DNA of 45,154 nucleotides, taken from positions 1 through 45,154 of IMG/VR virus record IMGVR_UViG_3300012936_000033, one strand, 5' to 3'. Below the pieces are notes generated by a model that was not told the origin of the DNA, ran no database searches, and saw only the letters and a program-made list of their open reading frames with translations. The DNA comes from a virus. The translations under genes and the position numbers were made by a program. Numbering within the stretch: the first letter of the stretch is position 1; each line of letters begins with the position of its first letter. This document shows, piece after piece, positions 23,458-31,366 of the stretch.

Positions 23458-23473
23458 TATAAAAATACTATTA
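23458..23473 (-). promoter_or_regulatory. Motif A (putative late promoter), leftward
   Basis: On the minus strand TAATAGTATTTTTATA differs from the copy at 33037-33052 at one position (T for G). It is 26 nt upstream of the structural gene at 23432 and lies in an 82-nt gap between divergent genes. Confidence 0.6.
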
Positions 23474-23514
23474 AGAATTCATATAAACAAAGTATCTCTA
23501 TTGAAAGGATGTGC

Positions 23515-23961
23515 ATGATGACACAACAAACAACATTAGATGCTTATAAATCAGTTAAACCTGAATTGAAAAATATGACGGATCAAGTTTACTACATGAT
23601 TATGTCTCAAGGTGATGAAGGTATTATCGACGAAATAGGCTGGGAAACTTTAGGTATGAACCCTAATTCTTATCGACCATGCCGTATTTCCCTATATAAA
23701 AAAGGACTTGTAGTAGATTCTGGGAATCTTGGTACGACACAAGCGGGTAGAGATGCAATAAAGTGGAAAGCAGTACCTAAAGATAAAGCAACGCCACCAC
23801 AAAAAAAAGAAAAGCCAAAAAAACCACCAAAGATTAATCCACCTATCTTACACAAGTTAGAAGGCTATCCCTTAACCGAAGCCCAAAAATATTTAATCTC
23901 AAGGCTAGACAAAGAAGATAAAGTTAGATGCCCATGTTGTGGGGTATATGTAACTAAATAA
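23515..23961 (+). CDS. Winged-helix-like protein with C-terminal zinc-type CPCC
   Basis: ATGs occur at 23509, 23515 and 23518; GAAAGGA spacing favours 23515. Residues 20-85 have the pattern of a winged helix common in phages: DQVYYMIMSQGDEGIIDEIGWETL, an RRISLYKKGLV-type recognition helix (here CRISLYKKGLV), and LGTTQAGRDAIKW. A basic, proline-rich linker (PPQKKEKPKKPPKINPP) leads to a helix and to CPCCGVYV, half of a possible zinc site. It probably binds DNA or RNA, but its target is unknown. Motif A for the next genes overlaps its stop. Confidence 0.5.
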   Translation: MMTQQTTLDAYKSVKPELKNMTDQVYYMIMSQGDEGIIDEIGWETLGMNPNSYRPCRISLYKKGLVVDSGNLGTTQAGRDAIKWKAVPKDKATPPQKKEKPKKPPKINPPILHKLEGYPLTEAQKYLISRLDKEDKVRCPCCGVYVTK

Positions 23962-23976
23962 ATAACTTCTTTATAT
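23961..23976 (+). promoter_or_regulatory. Motif A variant (putative late promoter)
   Basis: AATAACTTCTTTATAT begins at the last base of the winged-helix gene's stop codon and lies 32 nt before the 32-residue gene at 24008. It matches the variant at 14261 (TTTCTTTATA). Confidence 0.4.
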
Positions 23977-24007
23977 CCTCTTTTCTTAAACTAAATTGGA
24001 GGATATT

Positions 24008-24106
24008 ATGTGGCTTTTAATCTTGATAATCATACTTACTTTTTTCATACCTGTACCAGTAGACGACCCAAAACATCGTAAAGATCGATGGTATAACAAG
24101 TATTAA
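24008..24106 (+). CDS. Tiny membrane protein (32 aa)
   Basis: A very strong site, TTGGAGGATATT, precedes ATG 24008. The product is MWLLILIIILTFFIPVPVDD then a charged tail ending WYNKY. A single hydrophobic stretch with a polar, positively charged C-terminus would sit in the inner membrane. It is too short for most ORF tools. The combination of motif A, strong ribosome-binding site and the next gene 13 nt downstream argues that it is real. Function is unknown. Confidence 0.55.
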   Translation: MWLLILIIILTFFIPVPVDDPKHRKDRWYNKY

Positions 24107-24118
24107 ACAGGAGTTTAT

Positions 24119-24343
24119 ATGAGCAAGAAACAAAAGTATGAAAAGATTGACCACCCAGACCACTATCAAGCAAAAGGTATGGAAGCAATTGATGTCATTG
24201 AGGCTTACAACTTGAACTTTTCACTAGGTTCCGCACTTAAATATATTCTAAGAGCAGGTAAGAAACCAGGTGAATTATCCACTGAGGATTTGAAAAAAGC
24301 AATTTGGTATATCGAAAGAGAAATCAACAGGCAAAGTTCATAG
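24119..24343 (+). CDS. DUF3310 protein (T7 gp1.7 C-terminal-type)
   Basis: The 74-residue protein carries the complete DUF3310 pattern: DHPDHYQAKGMEAIDVIEAY, NFSLGSALKYILRAGKK, then EDLKKAIWYIEREI. T7 gp1.7, which carries a similar C-terminal domain, phosphorylates dTMP and dGMP, so nucleotide metabolism is a reasonable guess, but this family is often short and not biochemically tested. GGAG is 5 nt before the ATG. It is cotranscribed with the tiny membrane gene. The stop codon is inside motif A of the fibre gene. Confidence 0.8.
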   Translation: MSKKQKYEKIDHPDHYQAKGMEAIDVIEAYNLNFSLGSALKYILRAGKKPGELSTEDLKKAIWYIEREINRQSS

Positions 24344-24353
24344 ACTCTTTATA
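24341..24353 (+). promoter_or_regulatory. Motif A variant (putative late promoter) for the fibre gene
   Basis: TAGACTCTTTATA begins at the stop of the DUF3310 gene and lies 46 nt before the fibre start. The TTTATA core and its place after a stop codon match the other copies; the 5' half is divergent. Confidence 0.4.
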
Positions 24354-24399
24354 GATGGGGTATCATAGAATTACCACATTCTTTTAAGGAGCGTATGTT

Positions 24400-27300
24400 A
24401 TGTCATCAACATTGGATGCAATAAGAAAAACAATAGAAGCCCAAAATGAATCCAATGGGCCGAAATTAGTTCCAAACTCAGCAGACACATCTTTAGTTAA
24501 TTCAAGAGAACAAAGTGTGTTAATCAAAGGCTCTAATGCCACAGTCAAAAATTCTTTTGAAGCAGGTGGAGTCACGATTGAAGGTGGATCACCTAATCGA
24601 CAAAGCATTGATGGTGGAAATATCACACTTCAAGGTGGACACCAACCTATCACTACAAGCGCACATCAAGGTGGTGATGTAAATATCTTTAGTGGTGATG
24701 GATATAAAGGTGGTGATGTGTGGATTGTAGGTGGGGATAATCAAGATAATTCAGCCACAAGTTTAACTGGATCAATCACAATCCAAACTGGTGGTCAAGA
24801 CTTAACAAGCGATCAACATACTGGTGGAATTTTAATTAACACGGGTAATGTAAGTGCGGTTAAAAATTCAGGTACGATTGACATTAAAACAGGTACACCA
24901 CACACAAATACTGGGTCTACAAGTGGTGCTATTACAATTGAATCTGGTGGGACAGCTAATACCAATAATGCAGGACATTCAGGTGATGTAAGTTTAAAAT
25001 CGGGACGCGGTGGCACAGATGAATCTGGTGCGGTTAACATATCAACGGGTAATACGAGCTCCGCAGGGACTGGAAACTTTATCGCATCTACTGGTTTTTC
25101 AGATAGTGGGGATAGTGGCTTAATCAATATTAGAAGTGGAGTTTCGTCAAGTGGGAATAGTGGAACAATTGCTTTTTTCACTGGTCAATCTATAGATGGG
25201 AATAGTGGAAACGCTAAAATGTATACAGGCACATCTACTAACGGTGCTAGTGGATATATTACTATGTATACAGGTAATGTTTCGGAGAATAATAACAGTG
25301 GCGCTTTTGATATAAAAACAGGTACACCACATACAAACACAGCTTCAACTAGCGGCGTGATTACAATTCAAACAGGTGGTACTGCGAATACTGCTAATGC
25401 AGGACATTCTGGCAACATTATAATAAAAACGGGTCAAGGTGGTGATGATGAATCTGGGGGTATGTACCTTTCTACGGGGAATACTGGTAGTGGGAATAGT
25501 GGTGATGCATATATATTCACAGGTGTTGCAGATAGTGGTAATAGTGGTTTAGTTTCTATTCAAAGTGGTGCTTCAACTACAGGAGCATCAGGAAATGTTT
25601 CTTTGTATAGTAGTGGAGCAAGCACAGGCACTGGCATTGCTTCACTATTTTCTGGAAACGCATCAAGTGGTGCAAGTGGTTTAGTAAGAATTTTCTCTGG
25701 AGACGCATCAGGAGATAGTGGTCAGATACTTGTCCATTCGGGTGTGTGTGGTGGGAATAGTGGTAAAGTTTCTATTCGAAGTGGTGGCACCACTTCTGGT
25801 AGTGGAACCAGTGGTGATGTCGAACTATACAGTGGTGTAACTAATAATGGTACTAGTGGTTCAGCTGTGGTGAAGTCTGGCGATTCTGATAGTGGTGCTA
25901 CAGGTAGTGCTTCTCTATACACAGGAAACGCTACGGGTGCCGCAAGTGGGGATACTACACTTAAAACAGGAACAAGCAATGTCTTATCTGGTAATCTTAT
26001 ATTAACTACAGGAAATAATGTAGGTGTGAGTGGAAGCTCTGGTTCAAGTGGTGAGGTTGCGGTTAGCACGGGAACTACAGATGGTGGTACCAGTGGTGCC
26101 ATCACACTCGCAACGGGCAACAACGCGGGTGGTACTTCTGGTAGTTTGAACATTAAAAGTGGAACGGGTACATTCACTGGCAGTGTAACACTTAACAGCG
26201 GACAAGCCACAACAGGAAGAAGTGGGGATATTAATATTTATAGTTCAGATGGTGAAAACACAACTGGCGAGATGTTAATTTATACTGGATCAAACGAAAA
26301 ACCTGGCCAAGACAGAAGTGGTGACACAAGTAAAAGTGGACCTATGTACATCAACACGGGTAGGTGTGATGCAAATGGCTCAGGTCAACTAGGTCTTCAA
26401 AGTGGAGTTACTGATAATTGCGTTAGTGGTAGCGTCTACTTAAAATCAGGAAATGCTTTTGGTCCGAATTCTGGTAGTGGCACTTTAACTCTTGAAAGTG
26501 GATCAGTAAACGCAGCTGGTAATAACAGTGGTGCTGTTTCCTTAAAATCGGGAAATGCCGCTGGTGGAGATAGTGGCGACCTCACTATTGGTTCTGGTTC
26601 TGGTTCTTCAGGACACCATAGTGGTCATATCACTATTCAATCTGGTTTAGGTAATGGTGGTGATTCTGGTTATTTAAAATTATTAACGGGTGATTCAGAT
26701 TCTAGTGATGAATCTGGACAGATAGAAATACAAACGGGAGCTAATGGTGGTGGATTCATATCTATAAAAACAGGAACTTCACCAAGCGTATCTGGACATA
26801 TAGATATAGAAACGGGAACTTCAGACGGCGAAAGTGGGCAGATAGATATAAAAACGGGAATTGTTTCTTCTGGGATTTCTGGACCAATTGCCATTGAAAC
26901 AGGAAATGCAAGCGGGAATAGTGGTGATGTTTCCTTAAAGTCTGGAAACTCTACTGGTGGAGATAGTGGCGATCTCACTATTCAATCTGGTTCTGGTTCT
27001 TCAGGAAACCAAAGTGGTAATATCACAGTTCAATCTGGTTTAGGTAATGGTGGTGATTCTGGGTTTCTAAAATTATTAACGGGTAATTCAGATACGACAG
27101 ATGAATCTGGGCAGATAGAAATACAAACGGGTGATGCTGGTGGTGGTGGTGCCATCACGATAAAGTCAGGTACAGGCGTAGGTGGCTCAGGACAGATCAC
27201 ACTTGAAACAGGACAAGCTACGAACGGAGTATCAGGTGAAATACAATTAAAAACTGGCACTGTAAGTTCCACAAATTATCAAAATGGTGGAACAGTAAAC

Positions 27301-28380
27301 GCAGCTGGTCTTGAAGGATCAATATCACTTTTGACAGGCTCTTGGGGAAATTATCGAACAAGAACGGGAAACATTGACATTAAGACAGGTTCAAATGGTT
27401 TTACTAGCCTTACTCTTGATGAATTTTATTCTGGTCAATTAACACTTGAAACGGGTGGTGTTGATCGTGGTAAGTCGGGAAATGTTTCAATAAAAAGCGG
27501 CCAAGGGTACAATGAGTCTGGGACAATCACAATAGAAAGTGGTGAAGGAACACGAGCATCAGGTGGCAAGTCAGGTGATGTTTCTTTAAAGTCTGGAGCC
27601 TCAACAGATGTTAGTGGCAACGTCACAATAGAAAGTGGAGGAACAACAAACGCACCTGGCGCGTCAGGAAATGTTTCATTAAAGACAGGAGATTCTGCAG
27701 ATGAATCTAGTGGTGATATAACTATAGAAACAGGAACTACTCAAGGAGTAGCGATCTCCGACAAGACTGGATCAATCACCATTAAAACAGGCACAACATC
27801 AGGGAATCCAGTGCGTGGTGAAATCAAGTTAGAATCAAATTCATTAAGTCTTGAATTTGAAGACGAAAATAGAATGTTACTTCATGGTGCTGATGGAACA
27901 TTAAAGGCTTTAAACTATCAAGTTCTTGGATATGGTACAGTAAGATTACTTAACCCTCCTTCAGGCACTGAAATTTCCGTGATCCCACTGTTCTTCAAAG
28001 ATCGAAGCACAAATATAGGCTCTAATCCCGCAGATAATGAGATAGATACTCGGGTTGGTGGTATAGATACTTATCAAGATATGACTGAACAATATAGAGG
28101 TATAGATATTTGGAATGGTACATCACTTGACAGCAATCTCAATCTTTCTGCAAACTTTCTTTCGGTTACTATTGAAATGACAACAACAGATTCAGATATT
28201 TATTCACTTAGGTTTGACCATGTGAAAAACCCAGTATTAAATGCGACCGTACAAACTTATAGCGGTGAACCTTTTATGTACCTTGTCCTTTCAGACACTT
28301 CCACTTCTGGAATTGATATAAATGCCACCAACTGTCCAGACATCTATATCCATTACACACTTAGACATCGTTTTTATTAA
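24400..28380 (+). CDS. Giant repetitive tail-fibre/adhesin-like protein (1326 aa)
   Basis: Residues from about 40 to 1150 consist of dozens of short repeats, about 13-17 residues each, of the form S-G-x-[IV]-x-[IL]-x-[ST]-G-x-x-x-x-x-G. Each would give one or two strands of a beta-solenoid or triple-stranded fibre. The C-terminal part (about 1160-1326) is not repetitive and looks globular (GYGTVRLLNPPSG to IYIHYTLRHRFY), typical of a receptor-binding or trimerisation tip. The N-terminus (1-40) is short and helical and may attach to the tail. AAGGAG is 8 nt upstream. The gene overlaps the convergent PyrFE gene by 20 nt. At 1326 residues it is among the largest genes here. Confidence 0.65.
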   Translation: MSSTLDAIRKTIEAQNESNGPKLVPNSADTSLVNSREQSVLIKGSNATVKNSFEAGGVTIEGGSPNRQSIDGGNITLQGGHQPITTSAHQGGDVNIFSGDGYKGGDVWIVGGDNQDNSATSLTGSITIQTGGQDLTSDQHTGGILINTGNVSAVKNSGTIDIKTGTPHTNTGSTSGAITIESGGTANTNNAGHSGDVSLKSGRGGTDESGAVNISTGNTSSAGTGNFIASTGFSDSGDSGLINIRSGVSSSGNSGTIAFFTGQSIDGNSGNAKMYTGTSTNGASGYITMYTGNVSENNNSGAFDIKTGTPHTNTASTSGVITIQTGGTANTANAGHSGNIIIKTGQGGDDESGGMYLSTGNTGSGNSGDAYIFTGVADSGNSGLVSIQSGASTTGASGNVSLYSSGASTGTGIASLFSGNASSGASGLVRIFSGDASGDSGQILVHSGVCGGNSGKVSIRSGGTTSGSGTSGDVELYSGVTNNGTSGSAVVKSGDSDSGATGSASLYTGNATGAASGDTTLKTGTSNVLSGNLILTTGNNVGVSGSSGSSGEVAVSTGTTDGGTSGAITLATGNNAGGTSGSLNIKSGTGTFTGSVTLNSGQATTGRSGDINIYSSDGENTTGEMLIYTGSNEKPGQDRSGDTSKSGPMYINTGRCDANGSGQLGLQSGVTDNCVSGSVYLKSGNAFGPNSGSGTLTLESGSVNAAGNNSGAVSLKSGNAAGGDSGDLTIGSGSGSSGHHSGHITIQSGLGNGGDSGYLKLLTGDSDSSDESGQIEIQTGANGGGFISIKTGTSPSVSGHIDIETGTSDGESGQIDIKTGIVSSGISGPIAIETGNASGNSGDVSLKSGNSTGGDSGDLTIQSGSGSSGNQSGNITVQSGLGNGGDSGFLKLLTGNSDTTDESGQIEIQTGDAGGGGAITIKSGTGVGGSGQITLETGQATNGVSGEIQLKTGTVSSTNYQNGGTVNAAGLEGSISLLTGSWGNYRTRTGNIDIKTGSNGFTSLTLDEFYSGQLTLETGGVDRGKSGNVSIKSGQGYNESGTITIESGEGTRASGGKSGDVSLKSGASTDVSGNVTIESGGTTNAPGASGNVSLKTGDSADESSGDITIETGTTQGVAISDKTGSITIKTGTTSGNPVRGEIKLESNSLSLEFEDENRMLLHGADGTLKALNYQVLGYGTVRLLNPPSGTEISVIPLFFKDRSTNIGSNPADNEIDTRVGGIDTYQDMTEQYRGIDIWNGTSLDSNLNLSANFLSVTIEMTTTDSDIYSLRFDHVKNPVLNATVQTYSGEPFMYLVLSDTSTSGIDINATNCPDIYIHYTLRHRFY
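26562..27131 (+). repeat. Intragenic duplication in the fibre gene (two copies, offset 393 nt)
   Basis: 26562-26738 and 26955-27131 align at a constant offset of 393 nt (131 codons) with scattered substitutions; both encode GSGSSG, GLGNGGDSG, LKLLTG and ESGQIEIQTG in the same order. A second, more diverged pair exists with an offset of 429 nt (24880s and 25310s: AAAACAGGTACACCA in both). The gene has grown by segmental duplication. Confidence 0.7.
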
Positions 28381-29542
28381 TAAGACTCTTTAAATCGACC
28401 CCTAAAGCCTTTAAAGACTCAAACCCACCCATACCCCTATCTACAACACAAATCGCTTTATTAACCACATATCCTTGCTCTCTAATGGCATGGATAACCT
28501 TAATAAGTGATCCACCTGTAGATACAACATCCTCTATTAGAACAATCGGCAATCCTTTGTCTATATTGCCTTCAAGAATCTTACCCGTACCATGCGCTTT
28601 AGATTCTGTTCGTGCATAGCCAAATGGACGATTCAAATGAATACCTAACGATGTTGCAAATGGAATCCCCGCGGTTGCCACACCCACTATCTGGTCGGAT
28701 TCAGATATAAGTTCCGCTAAGTCATGTGTGATTCGTGAAAAGAGCTCTGGGAAAGAACTCACACTTTTCAAGTCAATGTAGTAATCCGATTTCTTTCCAC
28801 TCGCTAATGTAAAATCGCCTCGCTTAATAAGTTCTCGTGTTTCTAATTCAAAACCTAGATCAAAGTAAGACTGCTTACTATATTCTTCTGCATAAGCAGC
28901 AGGGTCTTTAGCGTTTAATATTGTTCGACTCATTGAATAAAGTGTTCTAGGGACTGGGTATCTAATTCCACCACCTTGCGCTCCAATACCTGGTGAAAGA
29001 AACCAAGTGTTTGGTAATCGCTTTCGTATTTCATGTAAGTACGCTTCTTTATTACCCGCAACGACTAAGCCTAAGTTCAGATCATTATGACACCAATAAT
29101 AAAGTTGTTCTTGAACCTGGCTTTGAATTTCATGTGCATAAAGATTCGTTGTTCGACCTAAGATAAAAACACCCTTATCTTTACGAATTAAATTCTTAAG
29201 GGATTCGTACCCACAATATGGATGAACGGTCATTGCAGAAGCGCCCAAATCATCATAGATATATTTTGCATACTCATCGTTGGTATGTGGAACATCACCA
29301 ACCTTGCCGTCGTAAATCCAAAGAATCTTCTTTTCATTCAAGTAATTTGTAATAGATTTTATATGTTTTTCATTACCATGATAGAAAGCGGGGTTCAACT
29401 TATAACAGATAACATAGGGCTCTGTTTTATCAATAATTGAACATATTCTATCAATCCTACCATGTGGGTTTGGATCATCTAAACCCACACACAAACTTGA
29501 TTTTTTTAATTTTGATAAGGCTTTTAATGTCTTGTAAAACAT
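28361..29542 (-). CDS. pyrFE: Bifunctional UMP synthase: OMP decarboxylase-orotate phosphoribosyltransferase
   Basis: Residues 1-215 are OMP decarboxylase: CVGLDDP (18-24), CYKLNPAFY, DGKVGDVPHT (78-87) with the D-x-K-x-x-D triad (78, 80, 83), and SPGIG (183-187). Residues 225-393 are orotate phosphoribosyltransferase: FTLASGKKSDYYIDLK (244-259), VGVATAGIPFA (286-296), and the PRPP loop LIEDVVSTGGSL (335-346). Together they convert orotate with PRPP to OMP and then to UMP. The order decarboxylase first is opposite to that in animals and plants and is known from some bacteria and kinetoplastids. The gene runs opposite to, and 20 nt into, the fibre gene, and only 21 bp separate its start from the divergent lipoprotein gene. 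UMP synthase is very rare in phages. Confidence 0.92.
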   Translation of the reverse strand: MFYKTLKALSKLKKSSLCVGLDDPNPHGRIDRICSIIDKTEPYVICYKLNPAFYHGNEKHIKSITNYLNEKKILWIYDGKVGDVPHTNDEYAKYIYDDLGASAMTVHPYCGYESLKNLIRKDKGVFILGRTTNLYAHEIQSQVQEQLYYWCHNDLNLGLVVAGNKEAYLHEIRKRLPNTWFLSPGIGAQGGGIRYPVPRTLYSMSRTILNAKDPAAYAEEYSKQSYFDLGFELETRELIKRGDFTLASGKKSDYYIDLKSVSSFPELFSRITHDLAELISESDQIVGVATAGIPFATSLGIHLNRPFGYARTESKAHGTGKILEGNIDKGLPIVLIEDVVSTGGSLIKVIHAIREQGYVVNKAICVVDRGMGGFESLKALGVDLKSLINKNDV

Positions 29543-29563
29543 TCTATTCTCTCGGAGTCTATA

Positions 29564-29803
29564 ATGAAAACTTTAACTATTATTACCATCACCTTGCTGC
29601 TGACAGGATGTAAGTTTGAAACAAAAGAACAAAAATTAAAACGGGTTGAAAAAGAAACTTGCGAATTAGCATATAGATACTTATCAGAATGTGCTTATGA
29701 ATTAAAGAAGGTTCGTGTCGCACCCCTAAAATATTGTAACAAAGAATATGCGGAGCGCCTACTTTCACATTCATGTTCAGTTTTAGTAGATGGTTTAGAA
29801 TAA
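29564..29803 (+). CDS. Small lipoprotein (79 aa)
   Basis: MKTLTIITITLLLTGC is a lipoprotein signal peptide with the lipobox LLTGC; Cys16 would be lipidated. The mature part is short, helical and charged, with four further cysteines that may form two disulfides. Size and type match Rz1-like outer-membrane spanin subunits or superinfection-exclusion lipoproteins, but there is no partner i-spanin gene overlapping it, so the role is open. CGGAG is 8 nt before the ATG. It ends 3 nt from the convergent SLOG gene. Confidence 0.65.
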   Translation: MKTLTIITITLLLTGCKFETKEQKLKRVEKETCELAYRYLSECAYELKKVRVAPLKYCNKEYAERLLSHSCSVLVDGLE

Positions 29804-29806
29804 TAA

Positions 29807-30337
29807 CTAAAAAGGATTATCGAACTTAACTGGTTCGGGGAACGCTTTGAGTACATTCGCGAAATGTAGTTGATGAGTGCGAAGGTTATAATGTGGAATG
29901 TTATAGTTATGCGCCGCTCTGACCGCATATCTTGTCCCACCAGATAGTTTACCCTGCATAAGCGGATCACCTTCACAATAGAACACCACAAACTTAACAG
30001 GTTTAAGGTTTTCAGGATCATCACCAAAGATTTGATACATATTGCGTATAATGAGTGAACGGGTATAAGGCTTCATCCTATGTAAAGGATATTCCCAACA
30101 TACAGCCTTAGCTTTTTCAATCGCCCAATCATGTTCAACAATGTGCTGGTCTTTAGGTGTCCAGATTTCTTTTTGACCACCTTCAATATCACAACCCCGT
30201 TCAAAGGCAGTATCCGCACCTTTTGCACCACCAGAGCGCAAGACCAAATCTTTCTTGGAACAAACACGGCCGATCTTAACCATGAAATCAAGACAGGCTT
30301 GTGGTGTTTTTCTACTACCAATACCCGCATAGTGCAT
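29807..30337 (-). CDS. SLOG-fold (DprA-like) nucleotide-binding protein
   Basis: The Rossmann-type SLOG signature is visible: YAGIGSRKTP (3-12) and LRSGGAKGADTAFE (33-46), then a long helix and VKFVVFYCEGDP followed by SGGTRYAVRAAHNYNIPHYNL. The family includes DprA and nucleotide-processing proteins, and small versions like this (176 residues) are common in phages with unknown substrates. GGGGA precedes the ATG. It could bind or cleave a nucleotide derivative, for instance in counter-defence or metabolism, but that is speculation. Confidence 0.75.
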   Translation of the reverse strand: MHYAGIGSRKTPQACLDFMVKIGRVCSKKDLVLRSGGAKGADTAFERGCDIEGGQKEIWTPKDQHIVEHDWAIEKAKAVCWEYPLHRMKPYTRSLIIRNMYQIFGDDPENLKPVKFVVFYCEGDPLMQGKLSGGTRYAVRAAHNYNIPHYNLRTHQLHFANVLKAFPEPVKFDNPF

Positions 30338-30340
30338 AAG

Positions 30341-30366
30341 TATCCCCTAAATCATATAATAGACAT
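30341..30366 (+). promoter_or_regulatory. Motif B-like element upstream of the Myb-repeat gene
   Basis: TATCCCCTAAATCATATAAT followed by AGACAT resembles motif B (CCCCTAAAT then CTATAA). TAATAG and TTTATA also occur over 30358-30377 with extra spacing, so a mixed A/B reading is possible. Confidence 0.3.
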
Positions 30367-30390
30367 TACATTTATAGGAACGGAAATAAT

Positions 30391-31023
30391 ATGGGTTACA
30401 AAAGATGGGATAATATTGAAGATACAATCCTTAGAACCTGGTGTGATAAAGAAAACTGTGAACAACTAGCTAAAAGGCTAGGGAGAAGTGTAGGAAGCGT
30501 TAAGTCCCGACTACAGACATTAGGAATTAAAAAAAAGAACATATACCCAAAGAAAACATGGACTGGGGAAATGGAAACATTTTTAAAAAGCCGAGCGGGT
30601 AAGCAAAGTCCTAAATCAATAGCGAAAAGATTAGGTGTCTCAAGAAGAGTCTTGAGATTAAAGGCATCTCGTCTAGGTGTCAGTTTAAGGGTCGAAAAAA
30701 ATAGGCTCTGGACAGAAAGTGAGATAAACATACTCATCAGAAAAGTTGAGGAATCGCACTACCTACAACATTATGTAACACTTTCTTGGGATAAGATCGC
30801 TAAGGCAATAGGTAGATCACCACAATCTTGTCGAAAAAAAGCAGGTGAATTTGGTTTGACCTTAGAACTAAAGAAAGAATGGAAAACGACAGAATTAAAA
30901 TTAATTCATAATAGTCGTTTAATGGGTATGTCATATAAGAACATTGCCAAAAAACTAAATCGAACAGAGTGTTCTGTAAGGAAGCGATATGCTAGATATA
31001 AAAAAGAATGTAATCTTACTTAG
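30391..31023 (+). CDS. Four-repeat Myb/SANT-like DNA-binding protein
   Basis: The protein is built from four similar helix-turn-helix units: RWDNIEDTILRTWC to QTLGI, TWTGEMETFLKSRAG to SRLGV, LWTESEINILIRKVEE to GEFGL, and EWKTTELKLIHNSRLMG to ARYKK. Each has a tryptophan, acidic turn, then a basic recognition helix with R-x-x-x-x-x-R-x-x-x-L. That is the Myb/SANT or GcrA-like fold, which binds DNA. With four units and basic character it probably recognises a long site and may regulate phage or host genes. Its end overlaps the next gene by 35 nt in another frame. Confidence 0.6.
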   Translation: MGYKRWDNIEDTILRTWCDKENCEQLAKRLGRSVGSVKSRLQTLGIKKKNIYPKKTWTGEMETFLKSRAGKQSPKSIAKRLGVSRRVLRLKASRLGVSLRVEKNRLWTESEINILIRKVEESHYLQHYVTLSWDKIAKAIGRSPQSCRKKAGEFGLTLELKKEWKTTELKLIHNSRLMGMSYKNIAKKLNRTECSVRKRYARYKKECNLT

Positions 31024-31366
31024 TTTAATGTTGTTGCCTTTAATTGCTCAAGCTCAAGTTGGTTGTATTGACGCAGATTATTCAAAAATTGAATCTGCAA
31101 ATGTAGTTCGCAACAAAGATACCTTAACTATTAATGTAGTTATTCAGCCCCCAACCGAAATTGATGTGGAAACACTACATGAAGGCAATGTCCTACAAAT
31201 TCGTATCTATGGAACATATATAATGCAAGACCACATTCAAGCGAGTCCAGGTGTAAGCCTTTTAGAGTACACAGGGTTTACTCAAATAAATGTGATTGGT
31301 GGGAAACAGGTTCACCATGTGAAAGCACAAGGTTCAAACAAACTCGTGATTACCGTTGGTTTTTAG
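30989..31366 (+). CDS. Secreted protein with signal peptide (125 aa)
   Basis: It starts inside the Myb-repeat gene and begins MLDIKKNVILLSLMLLPLIAQAQ, a signal peptide with predicted cleavage after AQA. The mature part is beta-rich (LTINVVIQPPTEIDV, VLQIRIYGTYI, HHVKAQGSNKLVITVGF) with a single cysteine. It should be periplasmic. Overlap of 35 nt with the upstream gene and of 4 nt with the convergent leader protein shows how compact this stretch is. No family is recognised. Confidence 0.55.
   Translation: MLDIKKNVILLSLMLLPLIAQAQVGCIDADYSKIESANVVRNKDTLTINVVIQPPTEIDVETLHEGNVLQIRIYGTYIMQDHIQASPGVSLLEYTGFTQINVIGGKQVHHVKAQGSNKLVITVGF

Noticed and set aside
24813-27626. Several minus-strand frames rich in Pro, Leu and Val under the fibre gene
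   Set aside because: They are antisense shadows of the SG/TG repeats, with proline-rich composition caused by the repeat codons.
29564-29803. Firm call of an Rz1-like spanin
   Set aside because: There is a lipobox but no overlapping or adjacent inner-membrane partner.
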